In this document: in pieces, positions 1-8,579 of the stretch
How the letters are laid out: every line of letters starts with the position of its first letter
How positions within the stretch are numbered: position 1 is the stretch's first letter
Assembly: GCA_028825365.1 (NCBI GenBank)
Contig: JAPKAF010000002.1
Coordinates: 1-61,328 of the forward strand
DNA from: Flavobacteriaceae bacterium
GTDB lineage: Bacteria; Bacteroidota; Bacteroidia; Flavobacteriales; Flavobacteriaceae
Length of the DNA stretch: 61,328 bases
Reading direction: 5' to 3'
Notes under the pieces: model-generated
What the model saw: the letters and a program-made list of their open reading frames with translations, nothing else
What the model was told of the DNA's origin: nothing
Databases searched by the model: none
Position numbers and translations under genes: made by a program

Positions 1-1
1 T

Positions 2-100
2 ATTCAGGTTTTTGAATCAAAACATGGATATTTACCAAACTTAAGTATTCTAGATATTCTGTTCTCTGAAGGGAATAATACTACCTCGCTTATAAATTAA
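2..100 (+). CDS. WbqC-family protein, C-terminal fragment
   Basis: Partial gene entering from the left edge. Reading from base 2, 32 codons are open to a TAA at 98-100, ending in a stretch containing HGYLPNLSILDILFSEG. This resembles the C-terminal block of WbqC-like proteins, which lie beside signal peptidase genes in flavobacteria; that assignment rests on memory of the family and on only 32 residues. Its last 11 bases overlap the 3' end of the leftward EEP-family gene, so the two genes converge with no spacer. Confidence 0.55.
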   Translation: MQVFESKHGYLPNLSILDILFSEGNNTTSLIN

Positions 101-1109
101 AAGTTGAAATGATAGGAAAGTGATCAGACAAGTTTTTATCAAAAGTCTTGAATTCATTTATTCTAAATGAGTTATCCATTAAGATAAAATCTATCCTCAT
201 AGGGAAATATTTAAAGTTGTAGGTACTGCCAAAACCACTACCTGCAGAGTCAAAAGCATCTACTAAATCGTCTTTTAAAAGCTTGTAAACGTAGGAATAA
301 GCAGTATTATTAAAGTCACCAGAAACCACTACTTTATAAGGGGATTGTTTAATGTGTTTAGAGATAATCTCAGATTGGTTTTCCTGAATTTTGAATGTGT
401 TATCAAATACATTTAAGATTTTATCAGATGTGTTTTCAGAAATAATTTCTAATTCAGATTCTAATTTAAAAGACTTTAGATGAATATTATAAAACCTTAT
501 GGTATCTCTATATTTTTTAATATCTATATAAATAGCAATAGCAGAAGAGTTTTCAGAAAATATAACTCCCTGATTTACTATTGGTAATTTAGAAAAAGAA
601 GCTAAACCATAACTAGTTTTACCATCACTTAAAGAGGAGTGTTTATATGGGTAATTATCTAATGAAAAATCCTTGGTACTTCTGAATTCTTGAATATTAA
701 TAACATCAGGATTCTCATCATTGACAAAAGACTTTATATCATTTAATATTTCATCATTGTCAATCCAATTATATAAGTTAAAAAGTCTAACATTGAAACT
801 CATAACACTAATATTGTCAGGGCTAACTCTTTCAATATTTTTAGATAGTTTAAAAAAGGAAAGTACTTGACTATACCCAATTAATAAAATTAATAGGGAT
901 AGTATAAACTGCTTTTTTAATTTAATCAACCAGTATACACAAAATAAAAAATTTAGTAATAATAATATAGGTACAGATAAGCTCACAAAAGATAAATAAG
1001 GAAAAAGGCTAGGTTTTATATACTGTAGAGTATAGGAAAATAATAAAAGTATAGCTAGAATAGAGTTAATAAAATACAGAAGTTTATCAATAAGATTAAG
1101 GTTTTTCAT
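90..1109 (-). CDS. Membrane-anchored endonuclease/exonuclease/phosphatase (EEP) family protein
   Basis: 339 aa. The first about 85 residues are hydrophobic with three likely membrane segments (about 11-30, 36-60, 67-86); the EEP domain follows from about residue 99. Its metal and catalytic motifs are all visible: SFNVR (N106), IQEF (E141), NIH (H210), GDFN (264-267), RID (D307) and SDH (329-330). The family hydrolyses phosphodiesters or phosphomonoesters in nucleic acids, lipids or other substrates; the substrate here cannot be told. The active domain probably faces away from the membrane on a three-helix anchor. It is the last gene of the leftward mutL-rhomboid unit, 3 bp after the first rhomboid gene. 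Confidence 0.85.
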   Translation of the reverse strand: MKNLNLIDKLLYFINSILAILLLFSYTLQYIKPSLFPYLSFVSLSVPILLLLNFLFCVYWLIKLKKQFILSLLILLIGYSQVLSFFKLSKNIERVSPDNISVMSFNVRLFNLYNWIDNDEILNDIKSFVNDENPDVINIQEFRSTKDFSLDNYPYKHSSLSDGKTSYGLASFSKLPIVNQGVIFSENSSAIAIYIDIKKYRDTIRFYNIHLKSFKLESELEIISENTSDKILNVFDNTFKIQENQSEIISKHIKQSPYKVVVSGDFNNTAYSYVYKLLKDDLVDAFDSAGSGFGSTYNFKYFPMRIDFILMDNSFRINEFKTFDKNLSDHFPIISTFNL

Positions 1110-1112
1110 ATA

Positions 1113-1931
1113 CTACTTTTTTCCAGCCTTAAATAAAAAATCTTTTTCATCTTTTGATAAATTTTCGTAACCACTTTTACTGATTTTATCTAAAATAACA
1201 TCTATTTGTTTTTGAGCAGCAGCATCACTTTTAAGGTTTTGTTTTTTAACATCCTTATTTTTATAATATTTCATTTTAGATTTAGTAGTGAACCAGGACT
1301 GAATAGTTTTCCAGTTTAAAAAAGAGCTTTTTTTAGTTGGGTATAAATTAGAATAAAAATACATTCCTAGTAAATCACCACCTATGTGTGAAATATATCC
1401 ACCTGAATTAACTCCAAAAGCACCTAAAATATCAATTATTAGAATTACATATGCTACATATTTTAATTTAACCTTCCAAAAAGCGATAGGAACTTCTTTA
1501 TAGGGCATATACAAGCACAAAAAGATCAAAAGGGCTCTCACTCCTGCAGATGCTCCAATTAAGTTATAAACTCGCTCATTAGGGATTAAAAATGAAGAGG
1601 ATAAAACAAAAAATAAACCTCCTATTAAAATTCCATAAAAATATATTTTTAGAGGTAGAGTATTTTTAAAAATATTAACTAGTGGGGTACTAACATAAAA
1701 AAGTATTAACATATTAAAAAAGAGATCCCAAACACTTATGTGTACAAAAGAGTAGGTTACTAAGGTCCAGGGATTAAGTAAGAGATTTTCAATATTTGAA
1801 TTAAGCTGAAAGAAATCAAGAATAAAACTTTTAAAAGCTAAAGAAAGGAGAAATATTAAAGAATTAAAAAATATAATTTTTTCAAAAACTGAAAAAGATT
1901 TGTATTTAATTTTTAGGTCATTTAATTCCAT
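1113..1931 (-). CDS. Rhomboid-family intramembrane serine protease (copy 1)
   Basis: 272 aa with six or so hydrophobic segments. The rhomboid serine motif GASAG is at 126-130 (catalytic S128), the partner histidine is H182 in SHIGGD, and the early HIS...FFNM block (H64, N73) fits the conserved His/Asn region. Rhomboids cut membrane proteins within or next to a transmembrane helix. A charged cytosolic tail of about 70 residues follows the last helix, rich in lysine. The start overlaps the end of the second rhomboid gene by 10 bp, suggesting translational coupling. Substrate unknown. Confidence 0.9.
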   Translation of the reverse strand: MELNDLKIKYKSFSVFEKIIFFNSLIFLLSLAFKSFILDFFQLNSNIENLLLNPWTLVTYSFVHISVWDLFFNMLILFYVSTPLVNIFKNTLPLKIYFYGILIGGLFFVLSSSFLIPNERVYNLIGASAGVRALLIFLCLYMPYKEVPIAFWKVKLKYVAYVILIIDILGAFGVNSGGYISHIGGDLLGMYFYSNLYPTKKSSFLNWKTIQSWFTTKSKMKYYKNKDVKKQNLKSDAAAQKQIDVILDKISKSGYENLSKDEKDFLFKAGKK

Positions 1932-2674
1932 CTATTTGAATTAAATTGGTTCTTTTTCCAATAATACATTATTAAAAATCCTGTAAAAGCACCACCTAGG
2001 TGTGCAATGTAGGCAGTATTACTTGGACTAAAAATTGAAGTACCTGTTACAGCAGAAAATAAATCCAATAAAATAATTCCAGGAATAAAATACTTTGCCT
2101 TAATAGGAAAAGGTAAAAACAATAGCATTAGCTTACTTTCAGGAAATAAATACCCAAACGCTACTAAAACTCCCATTATAGCACCTGAAGCACCAACCAT
2201 AGTTGTATTAAATGCTGAAATAAAAGTACCTAAATCTGATTCACCAATTACTGACAACCAACCTGAATTATATTTACCTTGGTTTAACAAGTTTAAAATT
2301 TCTGACTTACTTATATCGGATGAAACTAGTATGTCTAGAATACTATAAAAACTATAGTAGGAGAATGCCAAAGAAATTAAAGCCGCTCCTAAACCACAAG
2401 AAAAATACAGAAATAAAAATTTATTGGTGCCATAAACCTGCTCTACAGCAGTTCCAAACATATAAAGAGCTGCCATGTTAAATATTAAGTGCATTAAATC
2501 TCCGTGCATGAACATATGAGAAATAATTTGCCATGGTTGAAATATATTATTTTCTGGAAAATACAAACCAAAGAGAGAATACATTAAATCAGGGTTGATT
2601 AAAAAAGTAGCACCAAACATAATAACATTAATTATTAATAGGTGTTTAACTCCGTCTGTAATAGTTCTAAGCAT
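1922..2674 (-). CDS. Rhomboid-family intramembrane serine protease (copy 2)
   Basis: 250 aa. It carries GASGA at 161-165 (S163), the catalytic histidine H225 in AHLGGA, and the HMFMH...NM block (H53, H57, N66). A polar insertion of about 50 residues (about 105-155) lies between predicted helices before the serine motif and is not seen in the neighbouring copy. It is transcribed after mutL with a 3 bp gap. Adjacent rhomboid genes beside mutL recur in flavobacteria as far as I recall; why they sit with mismatch repair is not evident. Confidence 0.9.
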   Translation of the reverse strand: MLRTITDGVKHLLIINVIMFGATFLINPDLMYSLFGLYFPENNIFQPWQIISHMFMHGDLMHLIFNMAALYMFGTAVEQVYGTNKFLFLYFSCGLGAALISLAFSYYSFYSILDILVSSDISKSEILNLLNQGKYNSGWLSVIGESDLGTFISAFNTTMVGASGAIMGVLVAFGYLFPESKLMLLFLPFPIKAKYFIPGIILLDLFSAVTGTSIFSPSNTAYIAHLGGAFTGFLIMYYWKKNQFNSNRWN

Positions 2675-2677
2675 ATT

Positions 2678-4480
2678 TTAATTGAATTTATTATCTAGAT
2701 CTTCTGATGTTAGAGTAATATATGTTCTTTTATTAAATGGAGATATATTTGGCTCTTTACAAGCAAACAATCCATTAACAATATATTCCATTTCATTGGG
2801 ATTTAAATTTTGCCCATTTTTAATAGACATACTTTTAGCTAAAGATTTTGAAATCATATCCGTTTGGCTAAAATTATCGTCAGGGATTTCATTACTAATA
2901 TTATCTAACAGCTGTCTTATTATCGACTCTAAATTACTTTCCTCAATAGATGCAGGTAATGAAGAGAAAGATAAGGTCTCATTATTAACAGTATCAAATA
3001 AAAATCCAGAATTATTTAGTTGTGTTTTGAAGTTATCAATAATAGCAATTTCTTTTATTGATAAATGCACCTGAATAGGATATAATAATTTTTGTGATTC
3101 ATTTCCCTCAACTGTAATATATTTAAGGAAATTTTCATATAAAATTCTTTGATGTGCTCTGTTTTGATTTATAATAACAAGTCCAGATTTAATTTTATTT
3201 ACTAAATACTTGTTTCTAAGCTGAAATACAGTTGGTTTAGAGTCTTCTTTTAAACTATCTGAAATATCAAATTGAGAATTTAAATTATCCGATAAGCTAG
3301 AGTAAACTAATTGCTCACTTTTAGCAGAATCCTGTGCATTAACTTGAGATCTTAGTTCACTATTGTTTTTTTCAAATGGGTTATAATTACGATTCACTTC
3401 TACCTCAAGGCTAGAAGTAGTTGGCATAGAAGCATATTTATAAGGAATATCCAAGTTTTTGTCCCTATCAAAGTCTAGAATTGGAGATATATTAAATTGA
3501 CCTAAACTATGTTTAATAGCAGATCTTAATATTGCATAAATTGTATGATCATCATCAAATTTAATTTCAGTCTTAGTTGGATGTATATTTATATCTATAC
3601 GTTTTGGATCTACTTCTAAAAAAAGAAAATAAGAGGCGTTATATCCACTATTAATTAGACCTTCAAAAGCAGAATTAACTGCATGATTCAAGTAAGGGCT
3701 TTTTATGTAACGATTATTTACAAAAAAAAACTGTTCTCCCCTTGATTTTTTTGAAAATTCAGGTTTAAAAATAAAACCTGAGAGCTTTAAAACCTCGGTT
3801 GTTTCATCAACTGGAACTAGTTTTTCATTTGACTTAGATCCAAAAATATTAACGATTCTCTGTCTTATGTTAGAAATTGGTAAACTAAATAATTGTAAGT
3901 CGTTATTATCAAATTCAAAATGAATCTCAGGGTGAGCAAGTGCTACCCTATGAAATTCATTTATGATATGTCGTACCTCTACATTGTCAGATTTTAGAAA
4001 ATTTCTTCTAGCTGGTACATTATAAAAAAGATTTTTAACGGAAATAGAAGAACCAATATTAGAGACAATTGACTTATTTTGAGTGATTTTATTTCCCTCA
4101 ATCTTTATAAATGTACCGATGTCACTAGATTCATTCTTTGTAATTAACTCCGTATGTGAAATTGCTGCTATACTAGCTAAAGCCTCACCCCTAAAACCTT
4201 TTGTAGATAAATTAAATAAATCAGCTGCATTAGTAATTTTTGAAGTTGAATGACGCTCAAAGCAAATAACCGCATCTTTTTCAGACATCCCACTACCGTT
4301 ATCTACAACTTGAATCAGAGTTCTACCAGCTTCTTTTATTAATAAAGATATTTTCTTAGCACCAGAATCTATAGAGTTCTCTAATAGCTCTTTAACCACT
4401 GAGGAAGGTCTTTGGACAACTTCACCTGCAGCTATTTGATTAGCAACGTGATCAGGTAATAATTTAATTAGATTACTCAT
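2678..4480 (-). CDS. mutL: DNA mismatch repair protein MutL
   Basis: 600 aa. The N-terminal GHKL ATPase is intact: ELLENSIDSG at 31-40 (E31 and N35), DNGSGM at 60-65 and GFRGEA at 95-100. A variable linker (about 330-420) leads to the C-terminal dimerisation domain. MutL couples MutS mismatch recognition to downstream nicking or unwinding. Around residues 438-449, where nicking MutL proteins have DQHA-x2-E-x4-E, this protein reads NQNRAHQRILYE, and no CPHGRP motif is seen near the end, so intrinsic endonuclease activity is doubtful. Its start overlaps the stop of the upstream small gene by one base (TAATG). Confidence 0.97.
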   Translation of the reverse strand: MSNLIKLLPDHVANQIAAGEVVQRPSSVVKELLENSIDSGAKKISLLIKEAGRTLIQVVDNGSGMSEKDAVICFERHSTSKITNAADLFNLSTKGFRGEALASIAAISHTELITKNESSDIGTFIKIEGNKITQNKSIVSNIGSSISVKNLFYNVPARRNFLKSDNVEVRHIINEFHRVALAHPEIHFEFDNNDLQLFSLPISNIRQRIVNIFGSKSNEKLVPVDETTEVLKLSGFIFKPEFSKKSRGEQFFFVNNRYIKSPYLNHAVNSAFEGLINSGYNASYFLFLEVDPKRIDINIHPTKTEIKFDDDHTIYAILRSAIKHSLGQFNISPILDFDRDKNLDIPYKYASMPTTSSLEVEVNRNYNPFEKNNSELRSQVNAQDSAKSEQLVYSSLSDNLNSQFDISDSLKEDSKPTVFQLRNKYLVNKIKSGLVIINQNRAHQRILYENFLKYITVEGNESQKLLYPIQVHLSIKEIAIIDNFKTQLNNSGFLFDTVNNETLSFSSLPASIEESNLESIIRQLLDNISNEIPDDNFSQTDMISKSLAKSMSIKNGQNLNPNEMEYIVNGLFACKEPNISPFNKRTYITLTSEDLDNKFN

Positions 4481-4755
4481 TAATTATAAAATATTTTTAA
4501 ATCAAAGTCTATTATATAAAGAAAAACTAATATCAAAATAAATGTAATTATAACTAAACGTTTTTTTACTGATTTCTCTGTTTGATTATCATAATCATTA
4601 ACAGCTTTCGTGAATTTATTTTTAATTCCATTATTAGACCCTAGTGTTGATCTAAATTCATCAAATTTAGGTTTTAGTTTAAGTTTTGTTTTAGCAAATC
4701 TGCCAGAATAGTTATAAACCTTATTATTCTTAGAATTAAAATTAAGCACGCCCAT
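4480..4755 (-). CDS. Small conserved membrane-tail protein between ribH and mutL
   Basis: 91 aa, basic N-terminal two thirds (many Lys and Asn) and one C-terminal hydrophobic segment (about 68-88) ending in a short tail. I recognise it as a small protein often found between ribH and mutL in flavobacteria, sometimes labelled riboflavin synthase subunit beta in databases. That label is not supported: there is no lumazine synthase or riboflavin synthase motif, and ribH itself is next door. Predicted single-pass tail anchor with the basic part in the cytoplasm. Function unknown. Confidence 0.8.
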   Translation of the reverse strand: MGVLNFNSKNNKVYNYSGRFAKTKLKLKPKFDEFRSTLGSNNGIKNKFTKAVNDYDNQTEKSVKKRLVIITFILILVFLYIIDFDLKIFYN

Positions 4756-4811
4756 TATAAATTTTTAAATAAAAATAATGAATTATATCTTTTATTAAAA
4801 TAGTTTCTTCA

Positions 4812-5288
4812 CTATTTAATGACAGAAAGTTTTAATGCTGTGATAGCTGCTTCTACACCCTTATTTCCGTGTTTGCCTCCAGATCTATCTACTGATTGTT
4901 GCTTATTGTTATCGGTCAAAACACAGAAAACAACTGGTGTATTGAAATTAATATTTAAATCAATAATTCCATTAGACACAGATTGACAGATATAATTAAA
5001 ATGTTCTGTTTCCCCTTTTATTACACAACCAATAGCTATAACTACATCTACATTAGATTGAATCATTTTTTTAGATCCATAGACTAGTTCAAAACTTCCA
5101 GGAACATTAATTCTTTTTATGTTATTGGATAAAACTCCACATTCAACAAGAGTATCATAAGCACCTTTATATAGGGACTCAGTAATATCTTCATTCCACT
5201 CAGAAACAACTAATCCAATGGATAAATTATCACCACTTGGAACATTACTCATGTCATAATCCGACAAGTTAGAGTGCTGAGTACTCAT
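4812..5288 (-). CDS. ribH: 6,7-dimethyl-8-ribityllumazine synthase
   Basis: 158 aa, normal length. It condenses 5-amino-6-ribitylamino-uracil with 3,4-dihydroxy-2-butanone 4-phosphate, the penultimate step to riboflavin. Seen in the sequence: the SEWN substrate-binding segment near residue 29-32, PGSFE at 63-67, and the phosphate-binding and catalytic GETEHF at 92-97 (H96). It lies 5 bp after the TPR membrane protein in the leftward unit. No other riboflavin genes are in the window and no FMN riboswitch is seen upstream. Confidence 0.96.
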   Translation of the reverse strand: MSTQHSNLSDYDMSNVPSGDNLSIGLVVSEWNEDITESLYKGAYDTLVECGVLSNNIKRINVPGSFELVYGSKKMIQSNVDVVIAIGCVIKGETEHFNYICQSVSNGIIDLNINFNTPVVFCVLTDNNKQQSVDRSGGKHGNKGVEAAITALKLSVIK

Positions 5289-5293
5289 AATAA

Positions 5294-6058
5294 TTATTTA
5301 GAAGAAGCACTTGCCATACCAATTAATGCATCGATATTAGTAGCTTCAATTGAATTTGAAAAATCATTTTTTATTCTGTTAAAAAAGGTCAATGATTTTT
5401 TAGATTGATTAATTTCTAAACCAATGTAACCAGCTTTAAGCAAATACATTGGGGTAATAAAATCATTCGATGTGTAATTGATTGCTTTTTGATAGTATTC
5501 AAAAGCATCTTCAAATTGATTTAACTGAGAAAAACAATCTCCGATGGAACCTGTAGCAGTAGCGCCTAGGATTTCATCTTCAGAATTGAATTGACTAAGA
5601 TATTTTATAGAGTTTTGATAGTCGTTTAAATTTAAGTAAGACATTCCAGCGTAATAACTAGCTAGATTAGAAGCTTTGGTGCCAGAATAATTTTCTATAA
5701 CATCAATCATACCAAATTTACCATCCGTTCCATTTAAAGATAAATTAAATAGTGAATCGTTTTTTGTTTGATTAGCAGATTCAAAATAAGTTTGGGCATG
5801 ATGCATTTCATTCATTGCTTTAGATTCGCCTGGTTGTTGAACATACTTGTCAAAACCTAAAAATCCTAAAACAAAAACTGCTGCGATACCAATCACAACA
5901 AAAATGTATTTCTGATTTGCAGCGACCCATTCTTCTGTTTTAGAAGCTCCGTCGTCCAAAGTGTTAAAAACTCCAGCTGTTGCTGATTTACTCTCTAACT
6001 CTTCTAAATTGCTAAGAGATGACTTAGATTTAGATCCTTTTTTTTTATAAGTTGCCAT
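5294..6058 (-). CDS. TPR-repeat membrane-anchored protein
   Basis: 254 aa. A basic, serine-rich N-terminus (about 1-48) precedes a single membrane segment (about 50-72), then a periplasmic helical region with degenerate tetratricopeptide repeats, one pair clear at about 150-200 (asparagine-linked NSIKYLSQF and DAFEYYQKAI helices). The layout resembles YfgM-type TPR proteins of the cell envelope, which work with chaperones and the Sec translocon; for this protein that is an inference. First gene of the leftward unit, with a -7 box about 21 bp upstream. Confidence 0.75.
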   Translation of the reverse strand: MATYKKKGSKSKSSLSNLEELESKSATAGVFNTLDDGASKTEEWVAANQKYIFVVIGIAAVFVLGFLGFDKYVQQPGESKAMNEMHHAQTYFESANQTKNDSLFNLSLNGTDGKFGMIDVIENYSGTKASNLASYYAGMSYLNLNDYQNSIKYLSQFNSEDEILGATATGSIGDCFSQLNQFEDAFEYYQKAINYTSNDFITPMYLLKAGYIGLEINQSKKSLTFFNRIKNDFSNSIEATNIDALIGMASASSK

Positions 6059-6079
6059 AAATTAAAAATATTTGAGTCG

Positions 6080-6087
6080 CAAAAATA
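6080..6087 (-). promoter_or_regulatory. -7 box (TATTTTTG) for the TPR-ribH-mutL-rhomboid unit
   Basis: On the minus strand the octamer matches the Bacteroidota sigma consensus TAnnTTTG exactly, ending 21 bp before the TPR gene start at 6058. No convincing TTTG -33 element is visible at the usual spacing. It lies in the 125 bp divergent spacer with recF; I saw no exact match for the recF direction, only AATATTTG and ATAATTTG variants. Confidence 0.5.
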
Positions 6088-6183
6088 TATTTTTATTCTT
6101 AAAAAAGGATAAAATATTTGTAATTTTTCAATAATTTGCAGTATTAAATCTCAATTTAATCATTTTTTTTATTAATACCTCTA

Positions 6184-7263
6184 ATGATATTAAAATCAAT
6201 AACATTAACTAATTATAAAAGTTTTAGCAGTAAAACCATAAAATTAGACAATAATATTAATTGTTTTATAGGTCCAAATGGGGTTGGGAAATCAAACATA
6301 CTGGATGCTATTTATCATTTATCTTTTGGTAAAAGTTATTTTAATCCTATTTCTTCGCAAAATATAAAACATGGAGAAGATTTCTTTGCAATTAAAGGGT
6401 CATATCTTAAAAATGAGAAGGAAGAAACTATCATTATAAATTTCAAAAAAAATGATAAGAAAGTTATTAAAAGGAATAATAAAAAATATGAAAAGTTTAG
6501 TGATCATATAGGCTTACTTCCATTAGTCATTATCTCCCCCAGTGACAGAAATTTAATTGCTGAAGGGAGTGAAATAAGAAGAAGATTTTTAGATAGTGTG
6601 ATTTCACAAAGTGATAAGAGCTACTTAGATAATATTATAAATTATAACAAAGTACTATCTCAAAGGAATAGTTTGTTAAAACTTTTTTATAAAAACAAAA
6701 ATATTGATATCAATACAATTGAAGTATACGATTCACAACTAGAAGTTATTGGAGAAAGTATTTTTGAAAAAAGGAAATTATTTTTAAAAGATTTCGTGCC
6801 CGTATTTAAAGATAAATACAAGTCTATCTCTAATGATAATGAAGAAGTGGATATCACTTACAGAACAGATCTTGAATCAGAAAAACTATCTATTTTACTT
6901 AAAAATAGTTTAGAGAAAGATATGTTTTTACAATATACTTCTAAGGGTATTCATAAAGATGATTTAATTTTCAACATTAATAATTACTCAGTTAAAAAGT
7001 TTGGTAGTCAAGGGCAACAAAAATCATTGTTAATAGCATTAAAACTAGCACAATTTGATTTTTTAAAAAATCAAACTAATAACAACCCTATTTTATTGTT
7101 GGATGATATTTTTGACAAATTAGACAAAAATAGAGTTAAGCAGATAATAAATTTAGTTAGCGCTAATGATTTTGGTCAGATTTTTATCTCGGATACAGAT
7201 GAAGAAAGAACAAAAGAATCTATAAAAGAAATTACCAACTCAAATTCAATATTCAACTTGTGA
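6184..7263 (+). CDS. recF: DNA replication and repair protein RecF
   Basis: 359 aa, normal length. SMC-like ATPase that helps load RecA at single-strand gaps with RecO and RecR (recR is in this window at 52425). Walker A GPNGVGKSN is at 30-38, the ABC signature GSQGQQKS starts at about 274, and Walker B ILLLDD is at about 303-308. The gene heads a rightward unit; its TGA overlaps the GTG start of the next gene by 4 bp (GTGA). It is not beside dnaA or dnaN here. Confidence 0.97.
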   Translation: MILKSITLTNYKSFSSKTIKLDNNINCFIGPNGVGKSNILDAIYHLSFGKSYFNPISSQNIKHGEDFFAIKGSYLKNEKEETIIINFKKNDKKVIKRNNKKYEKFSDHIGLLPLVIISPSDRNLIAEGSEIRRRFLDSVISQSDKSYLDNIINYNKVLSQRNSLLKLFYKNKNIDINTIEVYDSQLEVIGESIFEKRKLFLKDFVPVFKDKYKSISNDNEEVDITYRTDLESEKLSILLKNSLEKDMFLQYTSKGIHKDDLIFNINNYSVKKFGSQGQQKSLLIALKLAQFDFLKNQTNNNPILLLDDIFDKLDKNRVKQIINLVSANDFGQIFISDTDEERTKESIKEITNSNSIFNL

Positions 7264-7679
7264 AAAAAATTATAATTCTTTTTTATTTATGCTTTACATT
7301 TTCCTGCAATGAAAAATCTAGTCTAGATATAAGCTTATTAAATGGCTATTGGGAAATTCAATCTGTAAAACAAAATAATAAACTTTTAAAAACCTATCCG
7401 TTTAGTGGAACAATTGATTTTTTTGAAGTCAGTAACAATAAAGGTCTAAGAAAAAAAGTTAATCCAAAGTTTGATGGAAAATTTATCACCTCAATGCACC
7501 AAATTAATTTTAATGTCTATGAAGGTGATGATAATAAAACTCAAATAGAATATTATGACTTCAACAATAATAAGTTTGTAGAAACTATAATTAAACTAGA
7601 TTCGGTAAATTTATACCTAACTAACAAAGACAATTACATTTATCATTATAAAGTATATGAAAAACTAAACCTGGATTAG
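7260..7679 (+). CDS. Hypothetical lipoprotein in the recF operon
   Basis: 139 aa beginning with GTG inside the recF stop. The N-terminus is a lipoprotein signal: two Lys, a hydrophobic run, then TFSC with Cys16 as the acylation site. The rest is a small polar, Asn/Lys-rich domain without motifs I recognise; WEIQSV near residue 32 followed by short strands resembles lipocalin-like small lipoproteins of flavobacteria, but this is weak. It directly abuts the DUF721 gene downstream, so it is probably co-translated with it. Confidence 0.7.
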   Translation: MKKIIILFYLCFTFSCNEKSSLDISLLNGYWEIQSVKQNNKLLKTYPFSGTIDFFEVSNNKGLRKKVNPKFDGKFITSMHQINFNVYEGDDNKTQIEYYDFNNNKFVETIIKLDSVNLYLTNKDNYIYHYKVYEKLNLD

Positions 7680-7967
7680 ATGAATGAAGACGAAATAAAA
7701 ATAGGTGCATTACTTAATAGCTTTCTTAAGAAAAATAATTTAGAAAAAGGGCTTGAAAAAGTAGATGCTAAGGATGCATGGTTTAAAATAATGAAAAATG
7801 GTGTAAGTAATTACACTACGGATATTCATTTAAAAAACAAAACTCTATATGTAAGTCTAAGCTCTTCCACATTAAGAGAAGAACTGAGTTATGGCAAAGA
7901 AAAAATAATTAATCTTTTAAATGATGCTCTTGAAAAAGATGCTATAAAAAAAATAGTTCTTAGATAA
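7680..7967 (+). CDS. DUF721 (DciA-like) protein
   Basis: 95 aa, consisting of the DUF721 core only. Recognised by the pattern of an N-terminal LNSFLKKNNLEKGL helix, a central KDAWFKIM, the alternating strand TLYVSLSSSTLREELSYGKEKI and a closing hydrophobic strand. DUF721 includes DciA, the helicase-loading protein of bacteria that lack DnaC or DnaI. Whether this short Bacteroidota form loads DnaB is an inference, supported mildly by its position in a recF operon. Starts immediately after the previous stop and ends immediately before the next ATG. Confidence 0.8.
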   Translation: MNEDEIKIGALLNSFLKKNNLEKGLEKVDAKDAWFKIMKNGVSNYTTDIHLKNKTLYVSLSSSTLREELSYGKEKIINLLNDALEKDAIKKIVLR

Positions 7968-8501
7968 ATGAATTTTACAAATATACTCTTAATAATAACT
8001 CAAATTATAGTTATGCAAACAGATAATACTAACCAGATTAATACAGATATCGACCAGTGGTACGTTGTTAATGACAATGTAATGGGCGGGGTATCTAATT
8101 CGTCAATGGTTTTCACAGAAAACGAAACACTAGTCTTTAAAGGAAGAGTATCCTTAGATAATAATGGTGGCTTTGCTTCAGTAAGACTCAATACAAGAAA
8201 CTTAAAAGTTAAAGAAGATCAAAAACTTAAATTAGTTATTATCGGAGACTCTAAAGAATATCAAATAAGAATTAAGCCCAATAGTAATAATTATTACACC
8301 TATTCAAGATCTATCAAAACTACTAATTCTAAGCAAACAATAATAATACCATTAAATGAGTTTTCTGCGCAATTCAGAGGCAGAAAATTGAATATGTCTA
8401 ATTTTAATTACGAAAAATTGTCTGAAATAGGGATACTTATTGGGAATAAAAAAAATGAAGATTTCAGGTTAGAAATCATCAAAATTGAACTAACTAATTG
8501 A
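7968..8501 (+). CDS. CIA30-family protein
   Basis: 177 aa. An N-terminal hydrophobic segment of about 18 residues may be a signal peptide or anchor. The rest matches the CIA30 family (named after a mitochondrial complex I assembly factor): WYVVNDNVMGGVSNS near residue 27 is the family hallmark (usually W-x-V-x-DxVMGG-x-S), followed by a galactose-binding-like jelly-roll with GGFASVR. Bacterial members have no settled role; an assembly function for complex I cannot be assumed. Last gene of the recF unit. Confidence 0.85.
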   Translation: MNFTNILLIITQIIVMQTDNTNQINTDIDQWYVVNDNVMGGVSNSSMVFTENETLVFKGRVSLDNNGGFASVRLNTRNLKVKEDQKLKLVIIGDSKEYQIRIKPNSNNYYTYSRSIKTTNSKQTIIIPLNEFSAQFRGRKLNMSNFNYEKLSEIGILIGNKKNEDFRLEIIKIELTN

Positions 8502-8542
8502 AAATTTAACCAAGTAAAACTAAAAGATTAATATATTTAATG

Positions 8543-8550
8543 TATATTTG
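8543..8550 (+). promoter_or_regulatory. -7 box (TATATTTG) for the cold-shock gene
   Basis: Exact TAnnTTTG match 29 bp before the start codon. A transcript would begin near 8555 and carry a leader of about 25 bases, too short for the long cold-sensing 5' leader of E. coli cspA. Confidence 0.55.
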
Positions 8551-8579
8551 CCGCTTATTATAACAATTAAATTTAAAAG

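Noticed and set aside
2682-3074. Plus-strand open frame of 130 codons inside mutL
   Set aside because: Antisense shadow of mutL with biased codon use; no family match and no promoter.
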